From an uncultured Phycisphaerales bacterium (GTDB lineage Bacteria > Planctomycetota > Phycisphaerae > WQYP01), in NCBI GenBank assembly GCA_903845195.1, contig CAIMWO010000072.1, forward strand, positions 1-32,387: 32,387 bases of DNA. The letters run 5' to 3'. A program made the translations under genes and the position numbers. The notes beneath the pieces are model-generated. The model searched no databases and was not told where the DNA came from. It saw only the letters and a list, made by a program, of their open reading frames with translations. Shown piece by piece: positions 1 through 6,820 of the stretch (position 1 is its first letter; each line of letters starts with the position of its first letter).

Positions 1-231
1 CGTGCCTTGCTCTACGGCGGCCTGATCGCCGGGGACACCTACGGCACGATCGACGCCAGCGAACTGTCGCACTTCCTGGGCTCGTGGGGCGTGGACATTA
101 CCAGCCACGACGTCTGGGCGGTATTGAACCACAACAGTCAGTTCTCGGTGGTGCCGGAACCGGCGAGCCTGGGTCTGTTGGCCCTGGGCGCCGTCGGCCT
201 GCTGAGCCGCCGCCGTCGCCGCGTGGCTTGA
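1..231 (+). CDS. PEP-CTERM exported protein, 3' end only
   Basis: The open frame enters from the left edge, so only the last 76 residues are visible. It ends in a textbook PEP-CTERM sorting signal: a V-P-E-P motif, then a hydrophobic helix rich in Leu, Ala and Gly, then a cluster of six arginines ([11 protein letters not shown]) just before the stop at 229-231. In this family the signal directs export and processing by an exosortase. The mature function cannot be told from this fragment. The visible part before the signal (GDTYGTIDASELSHF) is acidic and reminiscent of the linker or dockerin-like segments common in such proteins, but that is only an impression. The gene is followed by a strong terminator, so it ends its transcription unit. 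Confidence 0.85.
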   Translation, partial: RALLYGGLIAGDTYGTIDASELSHFLGSWGVDITSHDVWAVLNHNSQFSVVPEPASLGLLALGAVGLLSRRRRRVA

Positions 232-277
232 ATCTGTTAACGAATGCCTGGGGAGTATGCAGGCAAGAGAAAGCACT

Positions 278-312
278 GTGGCCGCGTCCGAAAGGGCGCG
301 GCCACTTTTATT
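278..312 (+). terminator. Intrinsic terminator after the PEP-CTERM gene
   Basis: A 12-base stem (GTGGCCGCGTCC at 278-289) pairs with 294-305, with one G-T wobble. The loop is GAAA and a TTTTATT tract follows at 306-312. It lies about 45 bases after the stop codon and has the classic rho-independent form. Confidence 0.9.
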
Positions 313-398
313 GGGGTAGGGCACGGGAATCCTCGATCAACGCGGCACCGGTGGTGCGCGATCCGCGCGGCCTGAAGGAAAACTTGCGAGTGATCCAC

Positions 399-426
399 TC
401 GACAAGACTACGGCGCGATCTATTAT
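399..426 (+). promoter_or_regulatory. Candidate sigma70-type promoter for the ABC exporter operon
   Basis: TCGACA at 399-404 (5/6 to the -35 consensus) and TATTAT at 421-426 (5/6 to the -10 consensus) are separated by 16 bases. They sit about 55 bases before the ATG at 481 and after the terminator at 278-312, where a new transcription unit is expected. Confidence 0.5.
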
Positions 427-480
427 GTTCAACACGCGTAAGTTCATCGCGCATCCAATCCTCGCGTGCGCAGGAGTCTC

Positions 481-1488
481 ATGGCGGTCATCGACGTTAG
501 GAATTTGAGCAAGTCGTTTCGAGTCTCGGCCAGCGATCCGGGATTCCGCAATGCCCTTTGCCATTTTTGGAATCGCAAGTACCGGCAGGTCGATGCGGTT
601 AAGCCGCTGTCGTTTTCCATCGAGGCGGGAGAAATTGTCGGCTTTCTCGGGCCCAATGGTGCGGGGAAAACCACCACGCTCAAGATGCTGGCCGGGCTCA
701 TCCATCCGTCGGGCGGCGAAGTCGGCGTTGCCGGGCATGTGCCGTTCAAACGGCAGAAGGCGTTCCTGCGGAAGATCACGCTGGTCATGGGCAACAAGCA
801 GCAATTGATCTGGGATTTGCCGGCCAACGAATCGTTCCGCATCAACGGGGCGATCTACGATATTCCGGACGCGGAACTCGCGGCGCGCATCGCGGAACTG
901 GCGGCGATGCTCAGTCTGGACAAGCAGCTTTCGCAACCCGTCCGCAAGCTTTCGCTGGGAGAGCGGATGAAATGCGAACTTCTGGCCTCGCTGCTGCATC
1001 GTCCGGAAGTGCTGTTTCTCGACGAGCCGACGCTGGGGCTGGACGTGAACGCACAATCGGCGGTGCGTCATTTTCTGCGGGAATACAACCGCAAATACAA
1101 CGCGACGATTTTGCTGACATCGCATTACATGGCCGACATCACCGCATTGTGCAAGCGCGTACTGCTGATTCACCAGGGCAGCCTGTTTTATGATGGGGCA
1201 TTGGCCGGAATTGTGGAGAAGTTTGCGCCGTACCGGGAGGTAAAACTTGAGTTCACGGAGACAGTCGATCGTATGCGCGTCGCACCTTTCGGTGAAGTCG
1301 AGGAATCACTGGATCGATCGGCACGCGTGATCGTTCGTCGCGAGGCGCTCACCAGCACGGTGGAGCAGATGCTGGCGCAGCTTCCCGTTGCCGACCTGAC
1401 CATCACGGATCCGCCGATCGAAAGCATCATTGCGGAGCTTTTCACGCAGGGCACCGTCAACGCGCCGGCATCAGCCACGAAACCGTGA
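481..1488 (+). CDS. ABC transporter ATP-binding protein (COG4586 type)
   Basis: This is a 335-residue ATPase subunit of an ABC-2 type exporter and should energise the two permeases encoded next. Walker A (GPNGAGKTT) is at residues 57-65, the signature LSLGER at 157-162, Walker B VLFLDEP at 177-183 and the switch histidine in TSHYMAD near 215. The stretch MGNKQQLIWDLPA near 103-115 is close to the family pattern seen in COG4586 ATPases, which pair with COG4587 and COG3694 permeases. ATG at 481 is preferred over the in-frame GTG at 466 because AGGAG lies at 472-476. The substrate is unknown. About 100 residues follow the nucleotide-binding core, a C-terminal extension usual for this class. Confidence 0.92.
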   Translation: MAVIDVRNLSKSFRVSASDPGFRNALCHFWNRKYRQVDAVKPLSFSIEAGEIVGFLGPNGAGKTTTLKMLAGLIHPSGGEVGVAGHVPFKRQKAFLRKITLVMGNKQQLIWDLPANESFRINGAIYDIPDAELAARIAELAAMLSLDKQLSQPVRKLSLGERMKCELLASLLHRPEVLFLDEPTLGLDVNAQSAVRHFLREYNRKYNATILLTSHYMADITALCKRVLLIHQGSLFYDGALAGIVEKFAPYREVKLEFTETVDRMRVAPFGEVEESLDRSARVIVRREALTSTVEQMLAQLPVADLTITDPPIESIIAELFTQGTVNAPASATKP

Positions 1489-1501
1489 ATACGGGAGAAC
1501 A

Positions 1502-2323
1502 GTGCTCAAGAAACTACGCATTCTCACCGTCACGCAGCACGCGCTGATGCTGGCGTATCGCGCCGAGATTTACTTGTGGGTGCTGGCGCATGTGATGCCG
1601 TTTCTGATGATGGGTGTGTGGGTAACCGCCAGCCGCAGCGGAGCGGGTGGGGCAGGGGGGGGAGGGGGCATGGCGTTCGCACTGACACCGGTCGACTACG
1701 CCCGATATTTCGTCTGCGTGTTCATCGTGCGGCAATTTTCGACCGTGTGGATGATCCACGAATTTGAATGGCATATCGTCGAAGGGCGGCTCAGCTACTT
1801 TCTGCTGCGGCCGATGAATCCGCTCTGGAATTACGTGACCGCTCATTTGGGGGAACAACTGGCCCGATTTCCGTTTTTCATTATGGTGCTGGCGTTCTTC
1901 TTCATCCTGTATCCGCAGGCTCGATGGATGCCGTCGGCATCGGCGATTCTACTGGGCTTCTTCACGATCTACGTGGCTTTTGCGTTGCGTTTTGCGCTTC
2001 AATATTGTTTTGCCATGCTTACGTTCTGGTTTGAACGCGCCAGCGCCATCGAACAGCTTTCATTTCTGCCTTACGTATTTCTGTCTGGTCTGCTGGCCCC
2101 GCTGGCGGATTTTCCCGAACCCGCCCGGCGCATCGCGGAGCTCACGCCGTTTCCCTACGTGCTCAGTTTCCCGGCGCAGATTCTCATGGGGCAGATCACC
2201 GCGTCCTCTCCGCAGCTCTATCAGGGGTTTGCAGTCATTGCCGCCTGGTTTGCCGGGCTGTGCCTCGTGGGGCAGTTCCTGTGGCGGCGCGGCCTGCGGC
2301 GTTATTCCGGACAGGGGGCGTGA
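1502..2323 (+). CDS. ABC-2 family permease (COG4587-like, ABC2_membrane_6)
   Basis: This 273-residue integral membrane protein is the first of two permease subunits of the exporter. It shows about six hydrophobic segments, and the pattern FEWHIVEGRLSYFLLRPMNP is typical of this permease family: an amphipathic region followed by 'LLRP.nP'. The chosen start is GTG at 1502, with GGGAG at 1493-1497 and 13 bases after the ATPase stop. Upstream in-frame starts would lie inside the ATPase gene. A glycine-rich loop (residues about 47-58) is encoded by a very G-rich tract. Together with the ATPase before it and the second permease after it, it forms one operon. Confidence 0.88.
   Translation: MLKKLRILTVTQHALMLAYRAEIYLWVLAHVMPFLMMGVWVTASRSGAGGAGGGGGMAFALTPVDYARYFVCVFIVRQFSTVWMIHEFEWHIVEGRLSYFLLRPMNPLWNYVTAHLGEQLARFPFFIMVLAFFFILYPQARWMPSASAILLGFFTIYVAFALRFALQYCFAMLTFWFERASAIEQLSFLPYVFLSGLLAPLADFPEPARRIAELTPFPYVLSFPAQILMGQITASSPQLYQGFAVIAAWFAGLCLVGQFLWRRGLRRYSGQGA
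1645..1668 (+). repeat. G-run tract with quadruplex pattern inside a coding region
   Basis: Runs of 3, 4, 8 and 5 G are separated by T, CA and A, which fits a four-run G-quadruplex pattern on the coding strand. The tract encodes a Gly/Ala-rich loop of the permease. The G8 run is a plausible slippage site. Quadruplex formation is inference. Confidence 0.6.
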
Positions 2324-2326
2324 CTT

Positions 2327-3121
2327 ATGGGGATATTTCCACGCCGAATCCTGCGCATCATGAGTGCGTTCTGGTTCACGTCGCTGGCGGCGGAGATGGA
2401 ATATCGCGTCAACTTTCTTGTCGCCGCGATCAATTCGCTGGGGCAACTCGCCGGGACACTTTTCACGCTCAACATTCTGTATCGCAAGGGCTATCACTTT
2501 GCGGGGTGGTCGTGGCATGAAGCACTGCTGGTCGTCGGTCTCTTCACGCTTCTCGACGGCATGGCTTCGACGCTGCTGAGCCCCAATCTTTCGCGGATCG
2601 TGCAGCACGTGCAGAACGGCACGCTGGATTTCATTTTGCTCAAACCTCTCGACCCACAATTTCAGCTTTCCACACGCAACATGTCTCCGTGGGGATTTCC
2701 CAACGTTGTCTTTGCGCTGGTATTGCTCGTTTACGCCGGCATGCAGGTGCCGCTTCCGGCCGCCGCTTATGCGCTGGGCATCATTCCGATGATTCTTTCG
2801 GGCATCATCCTCTATACCCTCTGGTTCGCGGTCGCCACGACGACCATCTGGTTCACGAAGGTCTGGAATGCCACGGAGGTTCTTCGATCATTTCTGGAGG
2901 CGGGCAAGTATCCGATGTCCGCTTATCCTGTGGCCTATCAGTTTTTCTTTACGTTCATTTTACCGGTGGCGTTCTTGACGACCGTTCCGGCAGAGGTGAT
3001 GCGCGGCCAGCACAGCGCTGCGTTTATTCTGATCGAGGCTGCCGTGGCCCTGACGCTGTTCGTCGTGACGCGGTGTTTCTGGAAGTTTGCTCTGCGGAGT
3101 TATACTTCGGCATCCAGTTGA
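2327..3121 (+). CDS. ABC-2 family permease (COG3694-like, ABC2_membrane_6)
   Basis: This 264-residue membrane protein is the second permease of the exporter. It has about six hydrophobic segments. Motifs such as MEYRVNFLV near the N-terminus and NGTLDFILLKPLDPQF near residue 100 are typical of this family and parallel the 'LLRPMNP' region of the preceding permease, so the two probably form a heterodimeric channel. ATG at 2327 lies four bases after the previous stop and is preceded by a purine-rich ACAGGGGG sequence, consistent with translational coupling. The natural substrate cannot be deduced from sequence. Confidence 0.88.
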   Translation: MGIFPRRILRIMSAFWFTSLAAEMEYRVNFLVAAINSLGQLAGTLFTLNILYRKGYHFAGWSWHEALLVVGLFTLLDGMASTLLSPNLSRIVQHVQNGTLDFILLKPLDPQFQLSTRNMSPWGFPNVVFALVLLVYAGMQVPLPAAAYALGIIPMILSGIILYTLWFAVATTTIWFTKVWNATEVLRSFLEAGKYPMSAYPVAYQFFFTFILPVAFLTTVPAEVMRGQHSAAFILIEAAVALTLFVVTRCFWKFALRSYTSASS

Positions 3122-3164
3122 TAGTCATCTCTTGATATAATGATGGCAAGAAGGAGGAACATAC

Positions 3165-3863
3165 ATGGCGATCAAGGATGTTGTTCGTTCCCGTCGAATC
3201 ACGCTGATCTCACTGCTGTTTTTTGTGCCGCTGGCGGTCATTCTGTTGACGACGTTTGCGTGTCTGCCGGCGCCTATCGGCGATCCGGAGAAGGCGGTGA
3301 TCGACAAGGATCTGATTGGCGTGTGGGAAATTGTTCCCCCTGCCGACGCCAAGAATGCCGACCAGGTAATCGTGGTTGTTCGCCCGCTGGCTGCGCACAC
3401 CTATTACGTGCAATACTTGGAAGGCAAGAAAAATGATGACGGCACGGTAAAGGAGGCGGCACTTCTCAACTACCGCGCCTGGACGGCGCCGCTTGGGGAT
3501 GAACACTTTTTCTGCATGGAGTCGCTCGACAATCTGGACTATCTCGACAAGCAAAATGACGCCAAACTGTTTTACAGTATCATCAATTACAAGAAGGACA
3601 AAAATCAATTGTCCATCCGGCAGGTGAAGGATGATATTGATGCCGTGCAGAACGCGACGACGCGCGAGCAGATGGAAGCCGCCATTAAGCAAAACCTGAA
3701 TAAGGAAGAGCTTTACGACAAGAGCGGGCCGACGACTTTTCGGAAGCTCGACAAAGAGGAGTTGGATCGCGTTGTGCAATTGCGCAGTTCGGTCGAGGTA
3801 GGCCTGGGTCATAAGAAAGGTATCGCGCCGGCAACGACGGAGCCCAAGAAAGACCAGCCATAG
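3165..3863 (+). CDS. Membrane-anchored or secreted protein of unknown function
   Basis: I do not recognise a family for this 232-residue protein. Residues 1-11 are basic and are followed by a long hydrophobic stretch (about 12-33), so it is exported or anchored by its N-terminus. A Cys at 33 follows T-F-A, a poor lipobox, so lipoprotein status is doubtful. The rest is hydrophilic: KDLIGVWEI near residue 50 resembles the start of a lipocalin-like or small beta-barrel domain, and the C-terminal third is charged and probably helical. A strong AAGGAGG at 3151-3157 fixes the ATG. It sits between the exporter and lgt; the stop is one base from the lgt start, so co-expression is likely. Confidence 0.75.
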   Translation: MAIKDVVRSRRITLISLLFFVPLAVILLTTFACLPAPIGDPEKAVIDKDLIGVWEIVPPADAKNADQVIVVVRPLAAHTYYVQYLEGKKNDDGTVKEAALLNYRAWTAPLGDEHFFCMESLDNLDYLDKQNDAKLFYSIINYKKDKNQLSIRQVKDDIDAVQNATTREQMEAAIKQNLNKEELYDKSGPTTFRKLDKEELDRVVQLRSSVEVGLGHKKGIAPATTEPKKDQP

Positions 3864-3864
3864 C

Positions 3865-4713
3865 ATGCATCCGCTGCTGTTCGAGCATCCTCCCATCACG
3901 GCGTACGGCGCGATGATCGTGATCGGAATTGTCGCCGCATGGCTGCTGGCGCGTCATCTTGGCCGACGTGTCGGGATCGCACCCCATTTCATTGACGTCC
4001 TGCTTCCGCTTCTTACCGCGGCCGGTCTGATTGGCGCCTGGCTGTTCGGATGGTTCAGCGATCGTACCACTACCGATCACGTCCACGGCAGCGTGCTTTT
4101 TGGTGCGTTGCTGGTGGCCACGATCGCCGGCATTGGGGCGGCACTGCTCAACCGCGTGCCGCTGGGAAAGCTTGGCGACGCGCTGGCGGCGCCCGTGATG
4201 CTCGGCGTCGCGTTTGGCCGCATCGGATGTTTTTTTGCAGGCTGCTGCTACGGTCGCGTCTGCGATTCGAGCATGCTGATTTCAGTGAGTTTCCCGCGCA
4301 ACTCTTTTGCGTGGGCCCATCAACTGCAGCGTGGCCAGATTCTTGAAATCGCCGCGACTTCGCTACCGGTTTATCCTACACAATTGTTCGAGTCCGCGGC
4401 GGCCCTTTTGATTGCACTTCTGCTGCTGGCAGGCATTCCCCGCCGGCGCATCAGCGGCGAAATCTTTCTTCACATGGCCATACTGTATGCCGCCAGCCGC
4501 TTTGCTCTCGAAGTTTTTCGGGCAGATAACCCCGCAATCGCGTTAGGGTTCACTTTCTCACAACTTACATGCATGGGCGTCCTTGCACTCGCCGGTGTCA
4601 CGTTTGTGGTCCGCCGCCGCTATGCCGATCGCTGGCATCTCCGCTTGGAGGCCGGAGGTGACCGCACCGGAGCACCTTGTGTCGCCAGTGAGCAGTCGAT
4701 CGATGGGGCGTAG
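3865..4713 (+). CDS. lgt: Prolipoprotein diacylglyceryl transferase
   Basis: Lgt transfers diacylglycerol from phosphatidylglycerol to the lipobox cysteine of prolipoproteins in the cytoplasmic membrane. The 282-residue length and seven or so hydrophobic segments fit. Recognisable blocks are HVHGSVLFGALL (72-83, equivalent to the HGGLIGA region with its essential His), GRIGCFFAGCCYG (118-130, the Lgt signature region in a Cys-rich variant), VYPTQLFES (169-177) and SRFALEVFR (211-219), which carries the conserved Arg and Glu. The start follows the preceding stop by one base. The Cys-rich signature replaces the Asn-Gly-Glu form of proteobacterial Lgt and is the only odd feature; the other blocks make the assignment firm. 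Confidence 0.87.
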   Translation: MHPLLFEHPPITAYGAMIVIGIVAAWLLARHLGRRVGIAPHFIDVLLPLLTAAGLIGAWLFGWFSDRTTTDHVHGSVLFGALLVATIAGIGAALLNRVPLGKLGDALAAPVMLGVAFGRIGCFFAGCCYGRVCDSSMLISVSFPRNSFAWAHQLQRGQILEIAATSLPVYPTQLFESAAALLIALLLLAGIPRRRISGEIFLHMAILYAASRFALEVFRADNPAIALGFTFSQLTCMGVLALAGVTFVVRRRYADRWHLRLEAGGDRTGAPCVASEQSIDGA

Positions 4714-4752
4714 TTACGATTTTGTTACCGACGTGAAATCCGATTACGCCCT

Positions 4753-4784
4753 TGCAAGTGCAGACCTGAAGGTTGAAACTTGCA
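4753..4784 (+). other. Hairpin just upstream of the glycosyltransferase start
   Basis: TGCAAGT at 4753-4759 pairs with ACTTGCA at 4778-4784. Inside it, ACCT and AGGT can form a short inner stem. The only Shine-Dalgarno-like bases (AAGG, 4769-4772) lie in this structure, three to twenty bases before the ATG at 4787. Whether the hairpin affects translation is inference. Confidence 0.4.
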
Positions 4785-4786
4785 CC

Positions 4787-6106
4787 ATGTCGCTTCGCAT
4801 CTGCATTCTCGCCGCCGGCGCCGCCGGCATGTATTGCGGTTCATGCCTGCGCGACAATACCCTCGCGGCCGCGCTGTTGAAATTGCAGCATGACGTCACG
4901 CTGGTTCCCCTCTACACGCCGCTGCGTACGGATACCCGCGGCGTGGCCTCGCCGGAGATTTTCTACGGCGGCATCAACGTCTATTTGCAGCACGCCTCGA
5001 AACTGTTCCGCTATACGCCCCGCATTTTCGACTGGCTTTTCGATCGCCCGTGGCTGCTCCGCGCGGCCGGCAACATGGGTGCAGGCACGTCGCCCGCCAG
5101 ACTGGCTGGTCTGACCCGCGATATTCTTCTCGGGTACAACGGGCCAACGTACAAGGAACTTCGCCGCCTCATCAAGTTTCTAGCCGATGAAATTCGTCCC
5201 GAGGTTCTTATTCTGCCGAACCTCATGTTCATCGGCATGGCCGAAGCGCTGGGCGAAAAGCTGCACTGCCCCGTGATCTGCGAACTCACAGGTGAGGATG
5301 TCTTTCTCGACGCGATGAACGACCCGGATCGGGAAAATATTCGGGAATTGATACGTGCCGCAGCGCCGCATATTTCCCGCTTCGTCGCCACCAGCGCGTA
5401 CTACGCGGAGAAGATGGCCGGTTATCTCGGCTTGCCGCGGGAGCAGATTGCGGTCGTCTATCCGGGTCTTGCCGATGAAATCGTTCACGCTCCAAGAAGC
5501 GATGAACGCAGAACGCGGAGTTCCGAATTTGTCGTGGCTTCACTGGCCCGTGTCTGTCCTGACAAAGGCACGGACCAACTCATCGAAGCATTCTTTCAAC
5601 TTAAAGAATTTTCCGGCACTGCGGGCATTCGCCTCGATTACGCGGGTTATCTTGGGCCGCAGTACAAGGCCTGGCACCGCATCCTGCAGGAGCGCATTGC
5701 CGTCTACGGTCTTGCGGATTCCATGCGCTATCGTGGCGAGGTCGATCTGGCGGACAAACTGAAGATGCTCGATGCGGCCAATCTCTTCTGTGTGCCGACG
5801 CGTTATCCAGAATCCAAGGGCATCTTCGCACTGGAATCACTTTCGCGGGGAGTTCCGGTGATCGCCCCGGCCCACGGCACGTTTCCCGAACTGGCGCAGC
5901 GCACCGGGGCGATGCACCTGGTGCCTCCCAACGATCCCATCGCACTGGCCGCAGCTATTCGAGATCTATATAGCGATCCGGCGCGGCTTGCAGAACTTGC
6001 GGCCCGTGCCCGGCCGGCCATCCTTGAGAGTTTCACCGGCCAACACATGGCGGAGAAAATCGCTAAGCTTTGTCAGGAAGCCATTGATGCCCGCGCGTCT
6101 TCTTGA
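4787..6106 (+). CDS. GT-B fold glycosyltransferase, family 4 type
   Basis: This 439-residue cytosolic or membrane-associated glycosyltransferase should transfer a sugar from an activated donor; the acceptor is unknown. The N-terminal Rossmann half begins ILAAGAAGMYCGSC, with the glycine-rich loop that follows the first strand. The C-terminal half has the GT4 donor-site pattern PESKGIFALE, where two Glu are seven residues apart, then SLSRGVPVIAP. The frame is open upstream to 4583, overlapping lgt, but ATG at 4787 begins exactly at the expected first strand (SLRICIL). The ribosome-binding site is weak and lies in a hairpin. Next comes a LolD-type ATPase ten bases downstream, so these genes may share an operon serving the cell envelope. 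Confidence 0.85.
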   Translation: MSLRICILAAGAAGMYCGSCLRDNTLAAALLKLQHDVTLVPLYTPLRTDTRGVASPEIFYGGINVYLQHASKLFRYTPRIFDWLFDRPWLLRAAGNMGAGTSPARLAGLTRDILLGYNGPTYKELRRLIKFLADEIRPEVLILPNLMFIGMAEALGEKLHCPVICELTGEDVFLDAMNDPDRENIRELIRAAAPHISRFVATSAYYAEKMAGYLGLPREQIAVVYPGLADEIVHAPRSDERRTRSSEFVVASLARVCPDKGTDQLIEAFFQLKEFSGTAGIRLDYAGYLGPQYKAWHRILQERIAVYGLADSMRYRGEVDLADKLKMLDAANLFCVPTRYPESKGIFALESLSRGVPVIAPAHGTFPELAQRTGAMHLVPPNDPIALAAAIRDLYSDPARLAELAARARPAILESFTGQHMAEKIAKLCQEAIDARASS

Positions 6107-6115
6107 GAGAACCGT

Positions 6116-6820
6116 ATGCAACTGCAGCTTTCCAATCTCTGTAAGAGCTATCCTACGCCTGCCGAGCCGTTGGTCGTTCTGACCGGAATCACGCTGGCGA
6201 TTGCTTCGGGACAGACGGTGGCGATTCTCGGCCCGTCGGGTTCCGGGAAATCGACGCTACTGAACATTCTCGGCACGCTCGATGCGCCGACGTCCGGAGA
6301 GGTCACTTACGAAAGTACAACCGAAAAAAACGGAGTGACAGGCTCGGGCCGCATCGATCCATGCAAACTCTCGGCCACCGATCTGGCATCATTCCGCGCC
6401 CGGCACATCGGCTTCGTGTTTCAGGATCATCACCTGCTGCCGCAGCTTTCCGCGCTGGAAAACATTCTCTTGCCTAGGTTGGCGAGCGGCTCCGCATCAA
6501 AATCGGATGCCGACCGTGCACTGTCACTGCTCGACCGCGTGGGCCTGGCGAATCGCCGGACTCATTTGCCGGCACAGCTTTCCGGTGGCGAGCGGCAGCG
6601 TGTGGCGATCGCGCGGGCGCTGATGAATCAACCTTCATTGCTGCTGGCCGACGAACCGACGGGAAATCTTGACCCGCACACCGCTGAATCGATCATGCAA
6701 TTGCTGCTGGATGTGGCCGGTGAGACGGGCGAAACTTTGCTGGCCGTCACGCATAATCCGGCGCTGGCGGGCCGCTTCGATACGACATTGACGATGCGCG
6801 ATGGAATCCTTGTCACTTGA
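6116..6820 (+). CDS. LolD/MacB-type ABC transporter ATPase
   Basis: This 234-residue ATPase partners with the FtsX-type permease that follows. Walker A GPSGSGKST is at residues 39-47, the Q-loop VFQDHHLLP at 101-109, the signature LSGGER at 165-170, and Walker B LLLADEPTGNLD at 185-196; 'ADEPTGNLD' is characteristic of the LolD/MacB/FtsE group. Such ATPases drive mechanotransmission across the membrane rather than classic substrate pumping, for example lipoprotein release or peptide and antibiotic extrusion. A 25-residue insert after GEVTYES makes the post-Walker A region slightly longer than in LolD. The stop overlaps the putative TTG start of the permease gene by three bases (TTGA). Confidence 0.93.
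   Translation: MQLQLSNLCKSYPTPAEPLVVLTGITLAIASGQTVAILGPSGSGKSTLLNILGTLDAPTSGEVTYESTTEKNGVTGSGRIDPCKLSATDLASFRARHIGFVFQDHHLLPQLSALENILLPRLASGSASKSDADRALSLLDRVGLANRRTHLPAQLSGGERQRVAIARALMNQPSLLLADEPTGNLDPHTAESIMQLLLDVAGETGETLLAVTHNPALAGRFDTTLTMRDGILVT

Noticed and set aside
3118..3141. TTGATA ... TATAAT as a promoter for the unknown gene at 3165
   Set aside because: The TATAAT at 3136-3141 is perfect, but the TTGATA is only 12 bases away and nothing like a -35 stands at 16-18 bases. It may be a weak or chance -10.
3255..3270. Lipobox in the unknown protein at 3165
   Set aside because: The Cys at residue 33 follows T-F-A rather than a Leu-Ala/Ser-Gly/Ala type sequence, and the hydrophobic stretch is long, so an ordinary membrane anchor is equally likely.
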